This document shows, piece after piece, positions 15,101-26,900 of a stretch of DNA of 64,000 nt. Within the stretch, counting starts at the first letter, position 1; the number at the start of each line of letters is the position of its first letter. The notes under the pieces are model-generated. The model searched no databases, had not been told where the DNA came from, and saw nothing but the letters and a program-made list of their open reading frames with translations. The translations under genes and the position numbers were made by a program. Origin of the DNA: Plutella xylostella (taxonomy: Eukaryota > Arthropoda > Insecta > Lepidoptera > Plutellidae); NCBI RefSeq assembly GCF_932276165.1, contig NC_064002.1, forward strand, positions 4,526,001 through 4,590,000. The letters are read 5' to 3'.

Positions 15101-18100
15101 ATTACGCATTTGCTACATAGATATGTAAGTAATAACACCACCATCAACTCCACTTGGTGAAACAACAAACATGGAAATGCGATACAGTGTGAACGGGCGC
15201 GTCCAAGTCTGTATTATTCAGATTGTCGCACCGGATCCATTGCTGTGGACAGCGCCCGGTCTCTATCGTCACAATTTATCGAAGCTTTCGACTAACATAA
15301 CCGTTGCGCCTGCAAGCGTCGGGAGCCGTTTAAAATTGCACGTGGCACCGCGTTGTTTGAGCCGGTCGGAACTGTGGGCTGTGTCAACAGTCGCGCTAGG
15401 TGCGCCCGATCCCGATCTTGAACCACTCCGCCTCTGCTTCACACGATTTAGCACTCTTATTTTAAACGGTTGTTTACTCGCTGCAGTCATTTCGGGTTTG
15501 GTTACACATTGAAAATGTACCTTTCAACTAGTAGCTTCGCTTGCTTTGACTGAAAGCTCAAAACACGCACACGCTAGTTCTTTAATCAGGCGGTCGGTGC
15601 GCACGATTGATCAATAGAAAACTTTAATAAGTTGGCATTATGTTTCATAATACATTACCCTCCTTTAAAAATACATATAAGTACTTAGTCTTAAAATCAC
15701 TATTGTAATAAGTATAAAAAAACATTGAAGGCTCATTTTTATATTGTTAGGTAAGTAATTAAGGTAATTTAACATTATTTTGCACATATAGGTAGGTATT
15801 GAATTCGGTTGAATGTACTACACAGGTTTAGGTAAGTAGGTAGGTAAGCGAAGCACGGGACGTGTCTGCTCGCCGGAGTTGCCCGGCGCAGCACGAGCTA
15901 ACTCAGTGCCGTGTTGGACATTGTTTAACATTTGTTTGTTAGGTTTTCAGGATCGTTTGCCGAGCGTAAGTGTGGACGTATAGACACAGGACACACTGCA
16001 TCTGTTACGGCAGCTGCTGTTTGCTATGTCAATTTTGTTTAGAATTTTGCGTGGATTGGCCAAAAGTAGTCAAAAAGATCCTTTCGAAATATTTTTTTCT
16101 ATTCTGCCAGGTCTCGATCAAGTACCTACACAGTTTGGTTTATATAGCGAGAAACAGATAGCACCCGCGGCGCGCAATCAAGGCTGACATAACAATGTAA
16201 ACATCAATTAGTTAGCCTGAAAATCGGGCGTGGTTTTTGAACTATCTCAGCCTGAGCACACTATCTGTCGTCCACAATTAGGGGTAACCTCGGGTATTAA
16301 TTACATTGTCTAATGGCGCGCAAGGTTCGTAGGTACCGCCGAGGATCCGTTCCGATTGTTTACACACCTTCATTTATTGTGATGGTTTTCCTGTTTGTTT
16401 TGTACAGATTTCCGATGAATTGATTAAATACAATAACTATTAAAAGGTTTCATTTGTTAATGATATTTATTGTGTCTATTTATCAAGCCATTTTTCTTTG
16501 GAAGAAAATCATGAATTTGGAAAGGAACATAACCTTTTGTTTTAAATTAATGAAGTGGCGTCAGTCAGCAGTGTGGCTACTAAATCTATGAATGGCAGCT
16601 ACCTAAAGTCCATTTAACCCTTCAGATACCTGCAAATTAAATTTGTCGCTAACGTTAATGTTCGTGTAATAGAACCTCTTGCTCATATGAGACAAAAAGA
16701 ATAATACTTAGATGTAACATCTGAGGCAACGTGTTTCAGCTTTACCTGCACGTTTGTGTAAGCACACGAGCGACAACTTAAGTAAACATTCATTAGTATT
16801 TACGGTACAGCCAACGCCATTCAAGATATGCAAAAACTATATAACAGTTGCATTGCGGTAATCCTTGCAGCGGAGCAGAAGTCCTGAGCGACGTACCTAT
16901 AAATATTAAACGAGCGCTCAACAAAAACGGTTAAAATCTCGGCGGCGCGGAAAAACCGTTGAAATTAGCAGCGCGGTAGGGGGCGGATTAGGGTGGACCT
17001 CACTTAATCCTTCAGTAAGAAGGCTTTGCTTAAATGAGTTCTAACGAGCTTGAGATAAAACAATTAGCAGGAGCGTGATTAAGAGATATCGCGGACACTT
17101 GTTACACTGGCAGTGTTGAGCTCTTCTGTTTGCCCACCTCGGCGATCCGCAAACGGTCTTACATCTGCCACTAAGCCAACCAGCTATCTCCAATATCGAA
17201 CCTAATTGCCCAAACCTATACCGATAAGTCAATACCAATTTCAATATTACCATTCACTGTTTATATCTCCTTTTCCGTCTCTCCAAATTCTTCTTTTACG
17301 CTGTAAAAGACCCAATATCAAATCGGGCGTGGCGTTTGTCATTTTATCACCTTGTCAGTCCTCCTAATATTTTTTTTACCTCAATTACGACTCCTCCCGC
17401 GTTCGCAAATAATCGTTTCAGAAGATTAAATGAAATTCTCGCGAATACTGATACCTACCGGCACTTCCGACCGGCGGCGCGGCACAATAAAACGAAGCCA
17501 GGCAGGATGCTCGTCCGTTTTCAAATATTTTACTGTAATTTGTTAAATTTCTCGATAAAATGAATTCGGTATGCAGAATAATAAATATTCAGAAATACCG
17601 GCTACCACGAGTGGGGTGAACTTTATGACAGAGACGTCGACGCACCCCGTTATTTTTAAGTTTATCTGGAATTTAATAAAATTATAAAAGAGGCTTGTAA
17701 AGGGCATTGCATGCCAGCTATTAGGGTTGCTCTATCCTATTACATATACTTATACTTATTACTTAAGTACAAAGTAGGCACAATTTATTTGAATGATAAC
17801 TTGTTCAGGTACATATAGCTAATTAATAAAATTTCAATTCCCTTGTGTTTACATACGAAAGAGACTTTTCAATTTCACGCAGGCTCAATATCTAATTACA
17901 GATGGCGATGTATTTCCCCCGGTTCCTTGCGTGCCTTCACAATTTTCATATAAGTTGAGCTCTAAACGAGCCAATCTATTCACGTCTACACATCAGGGGT
18001 CGCATTTGCATATAGAGAAGAAATTTATTAAATCTACAACCAATATCGCAGCGTTCCGATATCGTACTCCGCTTTTTACTTCTGCATTTTGTCAGCCATT

Positions 18101-21100
18101 ACCTTTGATCGCATCCTGTGAGGGGGTAAACAGCCGATAAATATCAACCCTTGCTTTCTTTGTTGATTGATTGAAATCGATTTTTTTATCCTTTCGGTAA
18201 CGGTATATAGGTTAATGATTACAGTTCATTAGCATTTAGAATATATTTACTTATAAGAGTACTTATTTCAAATTAAATTTACAGTTTACTAAAAGTTTCG
18301 GGATTCAGTGAGTGTTTCCTATGTTCCTAACACACATTACATAACAAATAAAAAAAAACATTACTTACAAAGGTACTACTTACCTGTTTGCTTAAATGTA
18401 AAGTATACAAAAAACAACGGAACTACGGATTTATTAAGATGTCATTCAAATTGAAAATTAAATGGAAAGGTATCATTTTGTATATTTTCTCAATAACATT
18501 TAGCTAATTAATGCCCAGATATTTTAATGACTGCTGGGGTACGGGTCTACTTCGAAAGAAGGAAAGGTTTTAGGCCTAGTCCACCAGCACGCTAGCCTAG
18601 TGCGGGTTGGTGGATCCTTTCTGTTGATAAGTATTTGTACGTATAGGTGTGGAGGTGTACTGTAACAAGTTTATGTGCCGATATAGGTACTAGGTTTAAT
18701 ATACCATTGAACCAAAAGAATATTGCACCGAAAACCCACCAGGTATTCCATTGTTCGCGGCGGTTTTAATACCCTATAACCCAAATAATGAGGTCGTGAC
18801 CAAACGGTTCCGCGGCGCGCACTAAACATTTATTTGTTGGAGCTGCAGCGGCCCGATACCCGCGCCGCATCGCCAACTCTGATATAAAAGAGAATTAATT
18901 AAAATGCAACAGCACTCAAGCCATTCTCTCAGAGTTTTATGCTCTTACCATCGCCAGAGGTTAACCGTTAGTTTTTTATTAAAAATATGTTTTCCTAGCA
19001 GGAGCGGGATCGGTCGGAATTTTCAGTCACGTTTTTTACTTTGTTTGGGGATTAGTTTTCAATGGGTTTTTTTCTCCTTACACACCTAATTTCCCTTTTG
19101 TAGCTCTCTGACAAATTAGCTTTCCGAGTATTGTGTCGCATCGTTATCACGTTAAAATTACCAGTGATAGAAATTTATAAACAACCTGCCATAGACGATT
19201 CTGGTTTGTGTTCGGAAAGTCCCGTATCTATTAGTACCTGTATTTTTATACTGAAATCATTTCCATAAGTACCATGGTGTCATATTAGTGCTCCGCCAAA
19301 TCTCTCAAATAAAAATAGAATAAAAAATGCGTTTTGTCCACAGGCGCTGGACGGCCAAAACATCTACAACGGCTGCTGCACGCTCCGCATCGACTACTCC
19401 AAGATGACTTGCCTCAACGTGAAGTACAACAACGACAAGTCGCGCGACTACACCAACCCCACCCTGCCGTCCGGCGACGGCGACGCCCACCAGCTGTTGA
19501 CGAGTGAGTTGATGACGTCACACGCTCGGGCCCGCCTCGCGCACGCCCTCGCCACCAGGATGAGTTAGTCCCTTGTAATCCGCGGCAGCACCGGCGCTTC
19601 CACCGCTATCCTGTCCGCACGTTTGGAGGCTGATGACGTCACGTTTTGCCCAATCACGCACAGTTGCTCCCGAGCTCGTAGCGGGACTGTGGCAGGCTCA
19701 GAGTGAATACCTTCGTGGTTACAATTGATGCCAGTTCTAGCTGCTGTCAAAGTGTGATGGAACTTTAAATGTGGCTATTGGTCAGCCTCATTCCTAAAAG
19801 TAAAAAGGTTTGCTAAGATTCACTGTTAACATGCTAGTCAGTTAAAAGTATTAGATTACCTAAGTTAATGTAAAATGTGCCTGTCTTCGATTAAAGTTAC
19901 AATTACAACCTTGTAAAGCAAAACCAAGGAGCAAATTGTGTCCAGTGATTGTAAATAACCTAAGCGTGTCATCGGTCTGCAACTAACGCAAACTCACTTC
20001 TTGCCGTAGATAGTTTTCGTCTTCAGAACACAACTATAACACAGCGGGATATGAGTAGTGGTAATCCTTTATTTTATACTCATTCGGAATGTCTATTTCT
20101 AAATATAACATTTTATATTCGCTTAAACCCACGTAGCATACACCTACTAAATAATACGTTAAGTACCTGCTTAAAATTTATTTCCACCTCTCAAACCTAT
20201 TTCACCATTTGCAAAATAACTGAATTACTTTAATAACTTTGCATTTCCAGCTTGCTCTTTTCTTATTTATTATTCATAATTCATTGCAAATATTCCCGCA
20301 GTGACAAATAACTTCTCATAAATCCGTATTGCACCGTAGAGGATTGTGTGTAATATGCGAGCGCCGTGCCCACCGTTGTAGGGTAAACGCCCCCGTTGGA
20401 TGACTATTGCGTACTTATATCAGAGTTCTTTGTTCATTTTGTTTTATCATGCAAGGTACGTTGCAGAAAATAAGTCATATCATTACATGAACAAAATATC
20501 GTTGTTTCTAGAGATTAAAGTGTCTCGGAATATCATTGAGCTCTTCAAACTTTCCATGCTTACTAAGGCACATTTAAGGCACTTGAATTGTTTTATGACT
20601 TAAAGTGAACAATCTCCTTCGCTTAGGGGCTTTAAAATGTTTGTGTTGTGTTTTCAGGCGGTGGCGTTCTTGCTCCACCTTTCCTAGGGCTAGGCTCTGG
20701 GCTGGCGTCGCCTTACGGGGTGGGAGTCGGCGGAGTTGGTCTGCCGGCCTTCGGAGCCTTGACGCTGACGCCGGCGTCCCCCGCCCTGCGCGCCCTCGCC
20801 GCGCCCCCGCTGCCGCTCGCCACCGTCCTCCTAGTCTCCAACCTCAACGAGGAGGTCAGTATCAACAATATCACACTCTTCTCCCTCTATCTCATTAATG
20901 ATGGACAACAGAAGCGAACCCCCGCACCACTTCTGATGTTCAAACCTGTGCAGATGATCCATGTACCTACCTACCTAGCCCCCCATATGTGTTATCTATC
21001 ACAAGTACTACACACACAACTTCCTTTAAAACTCATTGACAATAAATACCTATGTGGTGATTATTTATTTAGATAAATACAGCCTTCACTGCCTTACGTC

Positions 21101-23957
21101 ACCACAGATAACAAAAATCACTGCTTTATAGCTTAAATGTTCGAAGCAAATATAGTGAAGATATTTCTTAAATTGAAAATTATTTAATCCATGCATAAAA
21201 TTCAAATAATCTCATTATTTGAATTCGTATATTTAACGTTTATTGGCAAATTATTCGAAGCGCTACAGACAATGGCCGGCTACGTTTTCTGTTTACACTT
21301 CACCTAATATGGGTTTCACAGTTTGGTAAACGCAATCAACTAATGCATTCACTAATAAACAAACAAACAACGTTGCCGGGTAATGTACTGGTATTGTATC
21401 TTATTTACTCTTTAAAAATAAGTTGCTAATTTATTCATAGATATGATGTGAGATATCTTTTATAACTATATAATACTGTCTCTTTCTCTTTCCTGTTGTT
21501 TTAGATGGTCACGCCTGACGCTCTCTTTACCCTTTTTGGTACGTGTGCACATACATTCCATATTTTATATTAAAACATTAATACGCTCCTGTGCCCTGTC
21601 GCCTGAAAGACAAATTGTCAGCTAACATTCTCGTCTCCTCTGAATAACCGCTTCCGACCGTCTCTGTGTGAGCTTGGCTTCATAACACGCAACTTCAATA
21701 ACTCGTGACAATTTGTGTTTCAGCCGCCCTAGTTGTAGCTGAGTTCAATATTTTATTGTACCTAGTGTTGTCTTCGTTTCTTTTTTTCCTGCCTGTCTGA
21801 GCCGCCGGTTTCAAATAAAAATGAGCGTAATAAAATTACGGCTCACAATATGACAACGTAGCAATAGTAACATCACAAAGCTTTCTGCCACTGTGACAGT
21901 TACGAAACGGGCTCTTAAATAAAGTAGAATAGATAATAGAGTCATTAGCCGAGCTTAGTTTTTAAGACAATAGTCGTAGGGTTATTTTAATTTGCTTACA
22001 ACAGTTAGTTGGCTATACAATAAAAGCCTCTGGCTGAACTAAATCGTGACCAGTAATATAGCTTAAAGTGTCCTCTTCTTGAATCATTTCCGACTGTCAA
22101 GTTTCCGCGGTATTTATTTTACTTATAAGCATTTTACTAAAAACATACATAACTACATACAGTCATTACTTAATTGGTCTAATCGGTATAGTTATAATAT
22201 TTCCTACCTACATCTACTCCACTGAACAGTTGCCTAAATCGTACCATCATAAACACCGATCCCTGTTGCAAAATAAAAATAAACTGTTCACACGTATAAT
22301 TTAGGCAACTGATTCCACATAAGTATTGTATGGATATAACTTAGAACTTAATTAATACGTTAGCATTTTAGATGGTACCTAAGACTGTTTTTACCTCTAG
22401 GCGTATACGGTGATGTGCAACGGGTGAAGATCCTGTACAACAAGAAGGACTCTGCCCTCATCCAAATGGCTGAACCGCATCAAGCTCATCTAGGTAAGTT
22501 TAAAGCCAATATAATGAAATGTCATACTTCAACGTTGGATCTCTGAGAATATTATGGTTATAGTGATCATAAATTATTAGAATCGTTCGATCATCTACCG
22601 ATTTCCCGCTACATTTTACGGAACTATCAAGTCTCTTTCCCCACATATTTTATTTATTTAATAGGTACCCTCGAGTATAATCACAGCATTCGTACTCAGT
22701 AAATATTTTAGATTTATTTTATGCTTGAAGGTATCCAAAGTCCAGCGTAGGTACTTTAATTACTAGGGTATTTATAAGAAAATGGATAGGTGATGTAAGA
22801 AAGTCCTGCATCTCTGCATGTATCCTTTATGTTAGCTTAAAACAGTTCAAACATGTTCTTAATTTTCCACAGCGATGACCCACATGGACAAGCTTCGCGT
22901 GTTCGGCAAGGCGATGCGCGTGATGCTGAGCAAGCACCAAACTGTGCAGCTGCCCAAGGAAGGTCAGCCCGACGCTGGACTCACCAGGTTAGTTACAAAT
23001 ACCCTGTCACGGACACTCCGTTGCTTGGAAGTTTTAGATCAAGCGGATCAGTGAGCCCCTTTTTGCCCGTCACTTAAAATACCCAAAAATATCCATAGGT
23101 TGGTACTTCATCGTTTCATGAAAAGTTAATATCACAGTTTAGTCTGAAAGAGTCGACTGGAGTGTTGTAGAATCTTAAATAAGTTTAAAACGCGAAAAGT
23201 TCACTTAATATCTGTTAAGCTCGGAGCTGTAAAGGAATGAACTTTTAACCGTTTAAAATACTAAGGAAATTGAGTCATCGAGCTCCGAGTATCAGAGCGG
23301 CTATAAACAGGATTGCTGCTGTTCAATGCACCGTGTTAAAAGGAATTTACTAGATTTTTGTTCAACTTTTTTATGACAGAGATTGATTAATAAACCTCGT
23401 GTTCTTTTACAGGGATTACTCTCAGAGCCCGCTGCATAGATTCAAGAAACCCGGCAGCAAAAACTACCAGAACATCTACCCGCCCAGCGCCACTCTTCAT
23501 TTATCCAACATTCCGTAAGTTGAGCAATCTGATTCTGATCATTGTTTAATGTGGTCATGTATTTATAGTATTATGTTCTGACTGAAATTCAACGTTTTCA
23601 GAGCTACCGTGTCCGAGGAAGACATCAAAGAAGCGTTCACTAAGCGGGGATTCACCATTAAGGCTTTCAAGTTTTTCCCGTAAGTGCATAATAATCAAAT
23701 TTTAATTTAGGTAATAGATCTTGGTCTCTTTCCTATGTAACCCTCAAAACATATGGGTATGTGTTATTGCTTTGCAAGTGCTTCATCTCATTGAAGATTG
23801 AAATATGATAATATTCGTCTTCAGGAAAGACCGCAAGATGGCGCTGGTGCAGCTGCCATCTATCGACGACGCGGTGGCGGCCCTCATCAAGATGCACAAC
23901 TACCAGCTCTCGGAGTCCAACCACTTAAGAGTGTCTTTCTCCAAGTCGAGCATCTAA
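3176..23957 (+). CDS. heph: Polypyrimidine tract-binding protein (hephaestus/PTBP1-like), 3' eleven exons, 5' end off-window
   Basis: PTB is a nuclear RNA-binding protein that binds CU-rich RNA and represses or modulates splicing and mRNA stability. Coding exons read by eye: 3176-3295, 4329-4455, 10280-10338, 19344-19503, 20658-20854, 21505-21538, 22401-22493, 22873-22987, 23413-23514, 23602-23679, 23825-23957 (stop TAA at 23955). All junctions are GT/AG and the phase is continuous, giving 405 residues. Visible order: an Ala/Gln-rich linker (SAQAALQAAQAISN, residues 2-15); RRM2 at about 44-135, with SFQALIQYPD, DGQNIYNGCCTLRIDYSK and VKYNNDKSRDYT; a Gly/Leu/Ala-rich linker; RRM3 from TVLLVSNLNEE (about 211); RRM4 from ATLHLSNIP (about 327) to the C-terminal LRVSFSKSSI. 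These match animal PTB closely. RRM1 and the N-terminal nuclear-localisation part are missing because the window starts inside the gene. The 34-nt exon at 21505 is unusually small. PTB is certain; the symbol assumes the single insect orthologue. Confidence 0.95.
7622..7976 (-). mobile_element. tRNA-derived SINE with (TAGAA)n tail
   Basis: On the minus strand the element begins near 7976 with a tRNA-like head carrying a perfect pol III A box (TAGCTCAGTCGG) and B box (GGTTCGAATCC). An unrelated body follows, containing the 'aggaaaacatcgtgaggaaacctgcat' and 'ccaccaacccgca' blocks shared by many lepidopteran SINE/RTE repeats. It ends in five to six pentamers (plus-strand ATTCT at 7624-7653). Short ATGACA motifs on both sides (about 7616 and 7978) look like a target-site duplication. 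It lies antisense within a PTB intron. The family name is not determined. Confidence 0.85.
8093..8262 (-). mobile_element. Second SINE-like repeat (pol III B-box head)
   Basis: On the minus strand there is a B-box-like GGTTCGAGTCTC (plus 8178-8189), followed by a body with 'actgccgaagtaggtttgac' and 'gatcgcgtccaccat'. This arrangement resembles other lepidopteran tRNA-derived SINEs. The A box is weak and the boundaries are approximate. It could be a degraded copy of a different SINE family from the neighbour at 7622-7976. Confidence 0.45.
10080..10095 (+). other. tRNA-Lys 3'-end-like 16-mer (reverse strand resembles a retroelement primer-binding site)
   Basis: The sequence CCCACGTTGGGCGCCA is what I would expect for the last 16 nt of an insect tRNA-Lys including CCA. 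Read on the minus strand it is a TGGCGCC-type primer-binding site like those of Lys-primed LTR retrotransposons. No tRNA body lies upstream and no LTR is recognisable around it, so it may be a relic or chance. Confidence 0.35.
10339..19343 (+). other. 9-kb PTB intron
   Basis: This long AT-rich intron splits RRM2. No exon, RNA gene or complete mobile element was recognised. The one repeat fragment I can support is at 18535-18622. GC-richer islands at about 13740-13900 and 15180-15450 contain open frames on both strands with no recognisable protein. They could be regulatory, but nothing in the sequence proves it. Confidence 0.7.
18535..18622 (+). mobile_element. SINE/RTE 3'-body fragment
   Basis: The blocks 'ggtttta ggcctagtccacca' and 'agtgcgggttggtgg' match the body of common lepidopteran RTE/SINE repeats. 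They also match the 'gtccactgcgggttggtggg' block of the SINE at about 7762-7781, in the same plus-strand orientation. Only about 90 bp remain; no head or tail is visible. Confidence 0.55.
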
Positions 23958-26900
23958 ACCCCGCCCAGCCCACGACTCTACTCGGAATATCACACAAGCA
24001 CTGGTGGCCGGTATTCTTCACACGTTTGGCGAGTTCATTTTCCCGCGGCCCGGTGCTGTACTGTATACGGGTGATAGACCATGACGTCACACCGTACCTC
24101 TCACAAATTCGAGAATTTACTCGACTGAAAATTAAAATATCTGTATTACGCTTAATCGGATCACTATTAACACTATACCTAGGTATTAAGTGCTATTCTA
24201 TTTTCTTAATAAATACGTACACTTTACTGCTACTGTAAATGTAAATTGTACATCATAATCTTGTAAGGTATTATCATCGTCACTTTTAACTTTACGAATC
24301 ACCTTTTGTAGTATGTATTTATTAGTAACCTTGGTATGTATTGTGTAAACCAAGTATTTCTTCTGAGAGGTTTTCTATATTGTGTGATATTCATTCCATG
24401 ATACCTACGGTCGAATCTGCTTTTCATTCATTTTCTTATGGTATATTTATAAGTATAACCAGTGCTTATATTTTATTTTTGTAACTTGAATTTATCGAAA
24501 TCCTTTTATTTTCCAGCAATTAGATTGCGCTAGTTTAATTTGAAATTAGCAATTTCATCAATGTTAAACATTGTTAGCAATTATTATATCCTGACATTAT
24601 TATCCACTCAATAATTTTATCCATAGTTACAAACGCATTGTTTGAAATATTTTCTTATGATATATAATTTTCAGTTATCATCCATAAGTTATATTTTATA
24701 GTTAAGTATATTTTATTCTCTATATTTTAATATGGCACAATTATCATTATTACTTATCGCATTTTATAGTATTTTAATTTTATACGCATACACATTTTTC
24801 TTGTTTGTCATTGCTTGAATATTATCGTTAGAAATGTGTATGTGTGTGCAATATTAGTTTGATAGGCGATTTAATATATTTTAGGTTAAACTGTTTTGTC
24901 TACTACAGTATGGTTATGCTTCCAAATTGTTTTATTGTTGAGCCCAGTTCTTGTTTGAATCAATCACTGTAATTCGATCATTAGTTAGTGTAATCATATC
25001 TCTTATTGCTAAGCATCTAGATAATATAACTACCAGATATAGAAACTTTGTGTTCGTGCGACATAACAGTGACATGATGCATTTATTTCGATGTTTAATT
25101 TATGATAATGGTAGCTACGTACTGCGTAAACATTTAATATTATAAATGCTCGTGCATTCATTTCAATAAGCAAATTTAATTGTAGATTATTTATTTTCTA
25201 TGGTTGGGGACGACTTGTTTACTGAACAGTGTGAACAGTATCGAAATGACGTATTTTTTAGAATAATTTTCAGTAAGTATATTAAAGATATTGTCACACT
25301 GTTGCCTACGATGCCGGCGGTCTATGCAGTATTCGTGAGATCTGATTTCATTCTATCGTATTTAATCAACAGTATTTACTAGGGTCACAACTTTGTTGTT
25401 AAACAGTATTTTAGTTAAATAACTCCACTTCATATTCTACGTACGTGTAAATGTAAATACAAACGTTTCCGTGGTCTAATCTTAATGCTTCTCAGAACTG
25501 AACTGAGCTTCCCGTCGTTTTCATACATCTTTGCCTTCCTTAATTAATTTAAAATGCGTCTAGTCCAATGCAAAAGAGATTAAGATTGTGAATTAAGTAA
25601 TTTTATTTTATAAAAATTAACTCTTAACAATCATCATTTGAACTGTTGGTAGAAGCATGTTTAAAAGCGGGCTTGAGGCCGAGGATTGACATAATGCCCT
25701 AATGTTAGGACCATTGTTAAGTGTTCAGTTACACGTCCAATTATGTGATTAGGCAACGCAAGCGTGAAAATGTCAAATAAATAAGTTAGGGAACTTTGTG
25801 GTATGATTCAAAATATTTTTGAAGGCATAGTAGGCTACAAAGCGAAGATTAGTGAAAACAGGAGACGCGTATTCGAATAAATCATATGAAATCAAATGTC
25901 CGATAATTATTATTTTCAAAAGTTTGCTTTATTGGTTATAACTGTTTGAATATATTAAATTTATGTCCGTTTGGTAGGTAAGGCAAAGCTACTGTTGTTT
26001 TGAGTCACGAGTGACTCTATGCATTAATACTGACCGCCATCAATAACGTCTATAATGTAATCAATATAACCATTACCGAAACGTATCCCATTCCGATATA
26101 CACATCACGGCAATTCAAGTTTTTATTTTAGATGCATCATGCGTTCAGTTGAATAGAAACATATTTACACTAAAGTATTATAAAATTTATCTTATACATC
26201 ACGTACGTTAAAATAAGAAATAAAAAATAGAGCTTAGTAAGAAGATAATCAGAAAAAAAATTAGTTCGTCATGAAGATGTAAGTTAGAGAAAAATTTAAT
26301 AATACAAAACCGTGTATTACTTAACCCGTACGTACGGCTAAGATGTAAAAGTAGTAATTTGGTTTAGATAACGTTAGGTGACCAGGGTGTGGTGATATTT
26401 TGCACGTTTTTGAAAAATGTTTTTCTATAGGGTGCAGGCTGCCTGCTGCACCCGCGTTTTGAAATGAGGAAATGAGATGAGAGGGTGGCGGTGGTCGAGC
26501 GCGGAACGGTTGTCGCATTTGTCTATGTGATTAAACTTATTATTAAACCGGTATCACAAAAAGGAGATTACATATCCACTATACATATTTGGTGTGGAAC
26601 GCTACACACATGCCCGAGTTTCCCTTCAGTTGTTGCTCTCGCGGCGGAGGCACGTGGACGCTTACCTACCGCTCAATTTGTAGTCATAATGATACTAATG
26701 TGTGTAGCGTTTTCTGGCCTAAAGTTTCTCTGCAACATTATATCGATTAATAGATAATTATATGTATTTTTGTGTTTAGAGAAGTATTTTAAATATTTAG
26801 GTAATAATGGTAATTATTATTAAAAATAAGAAATTAGATCAGTGTTTAGAACGAGATGCCAAATTTAAAGTCAATATACATTAAGTGAAACGTAATTGAA

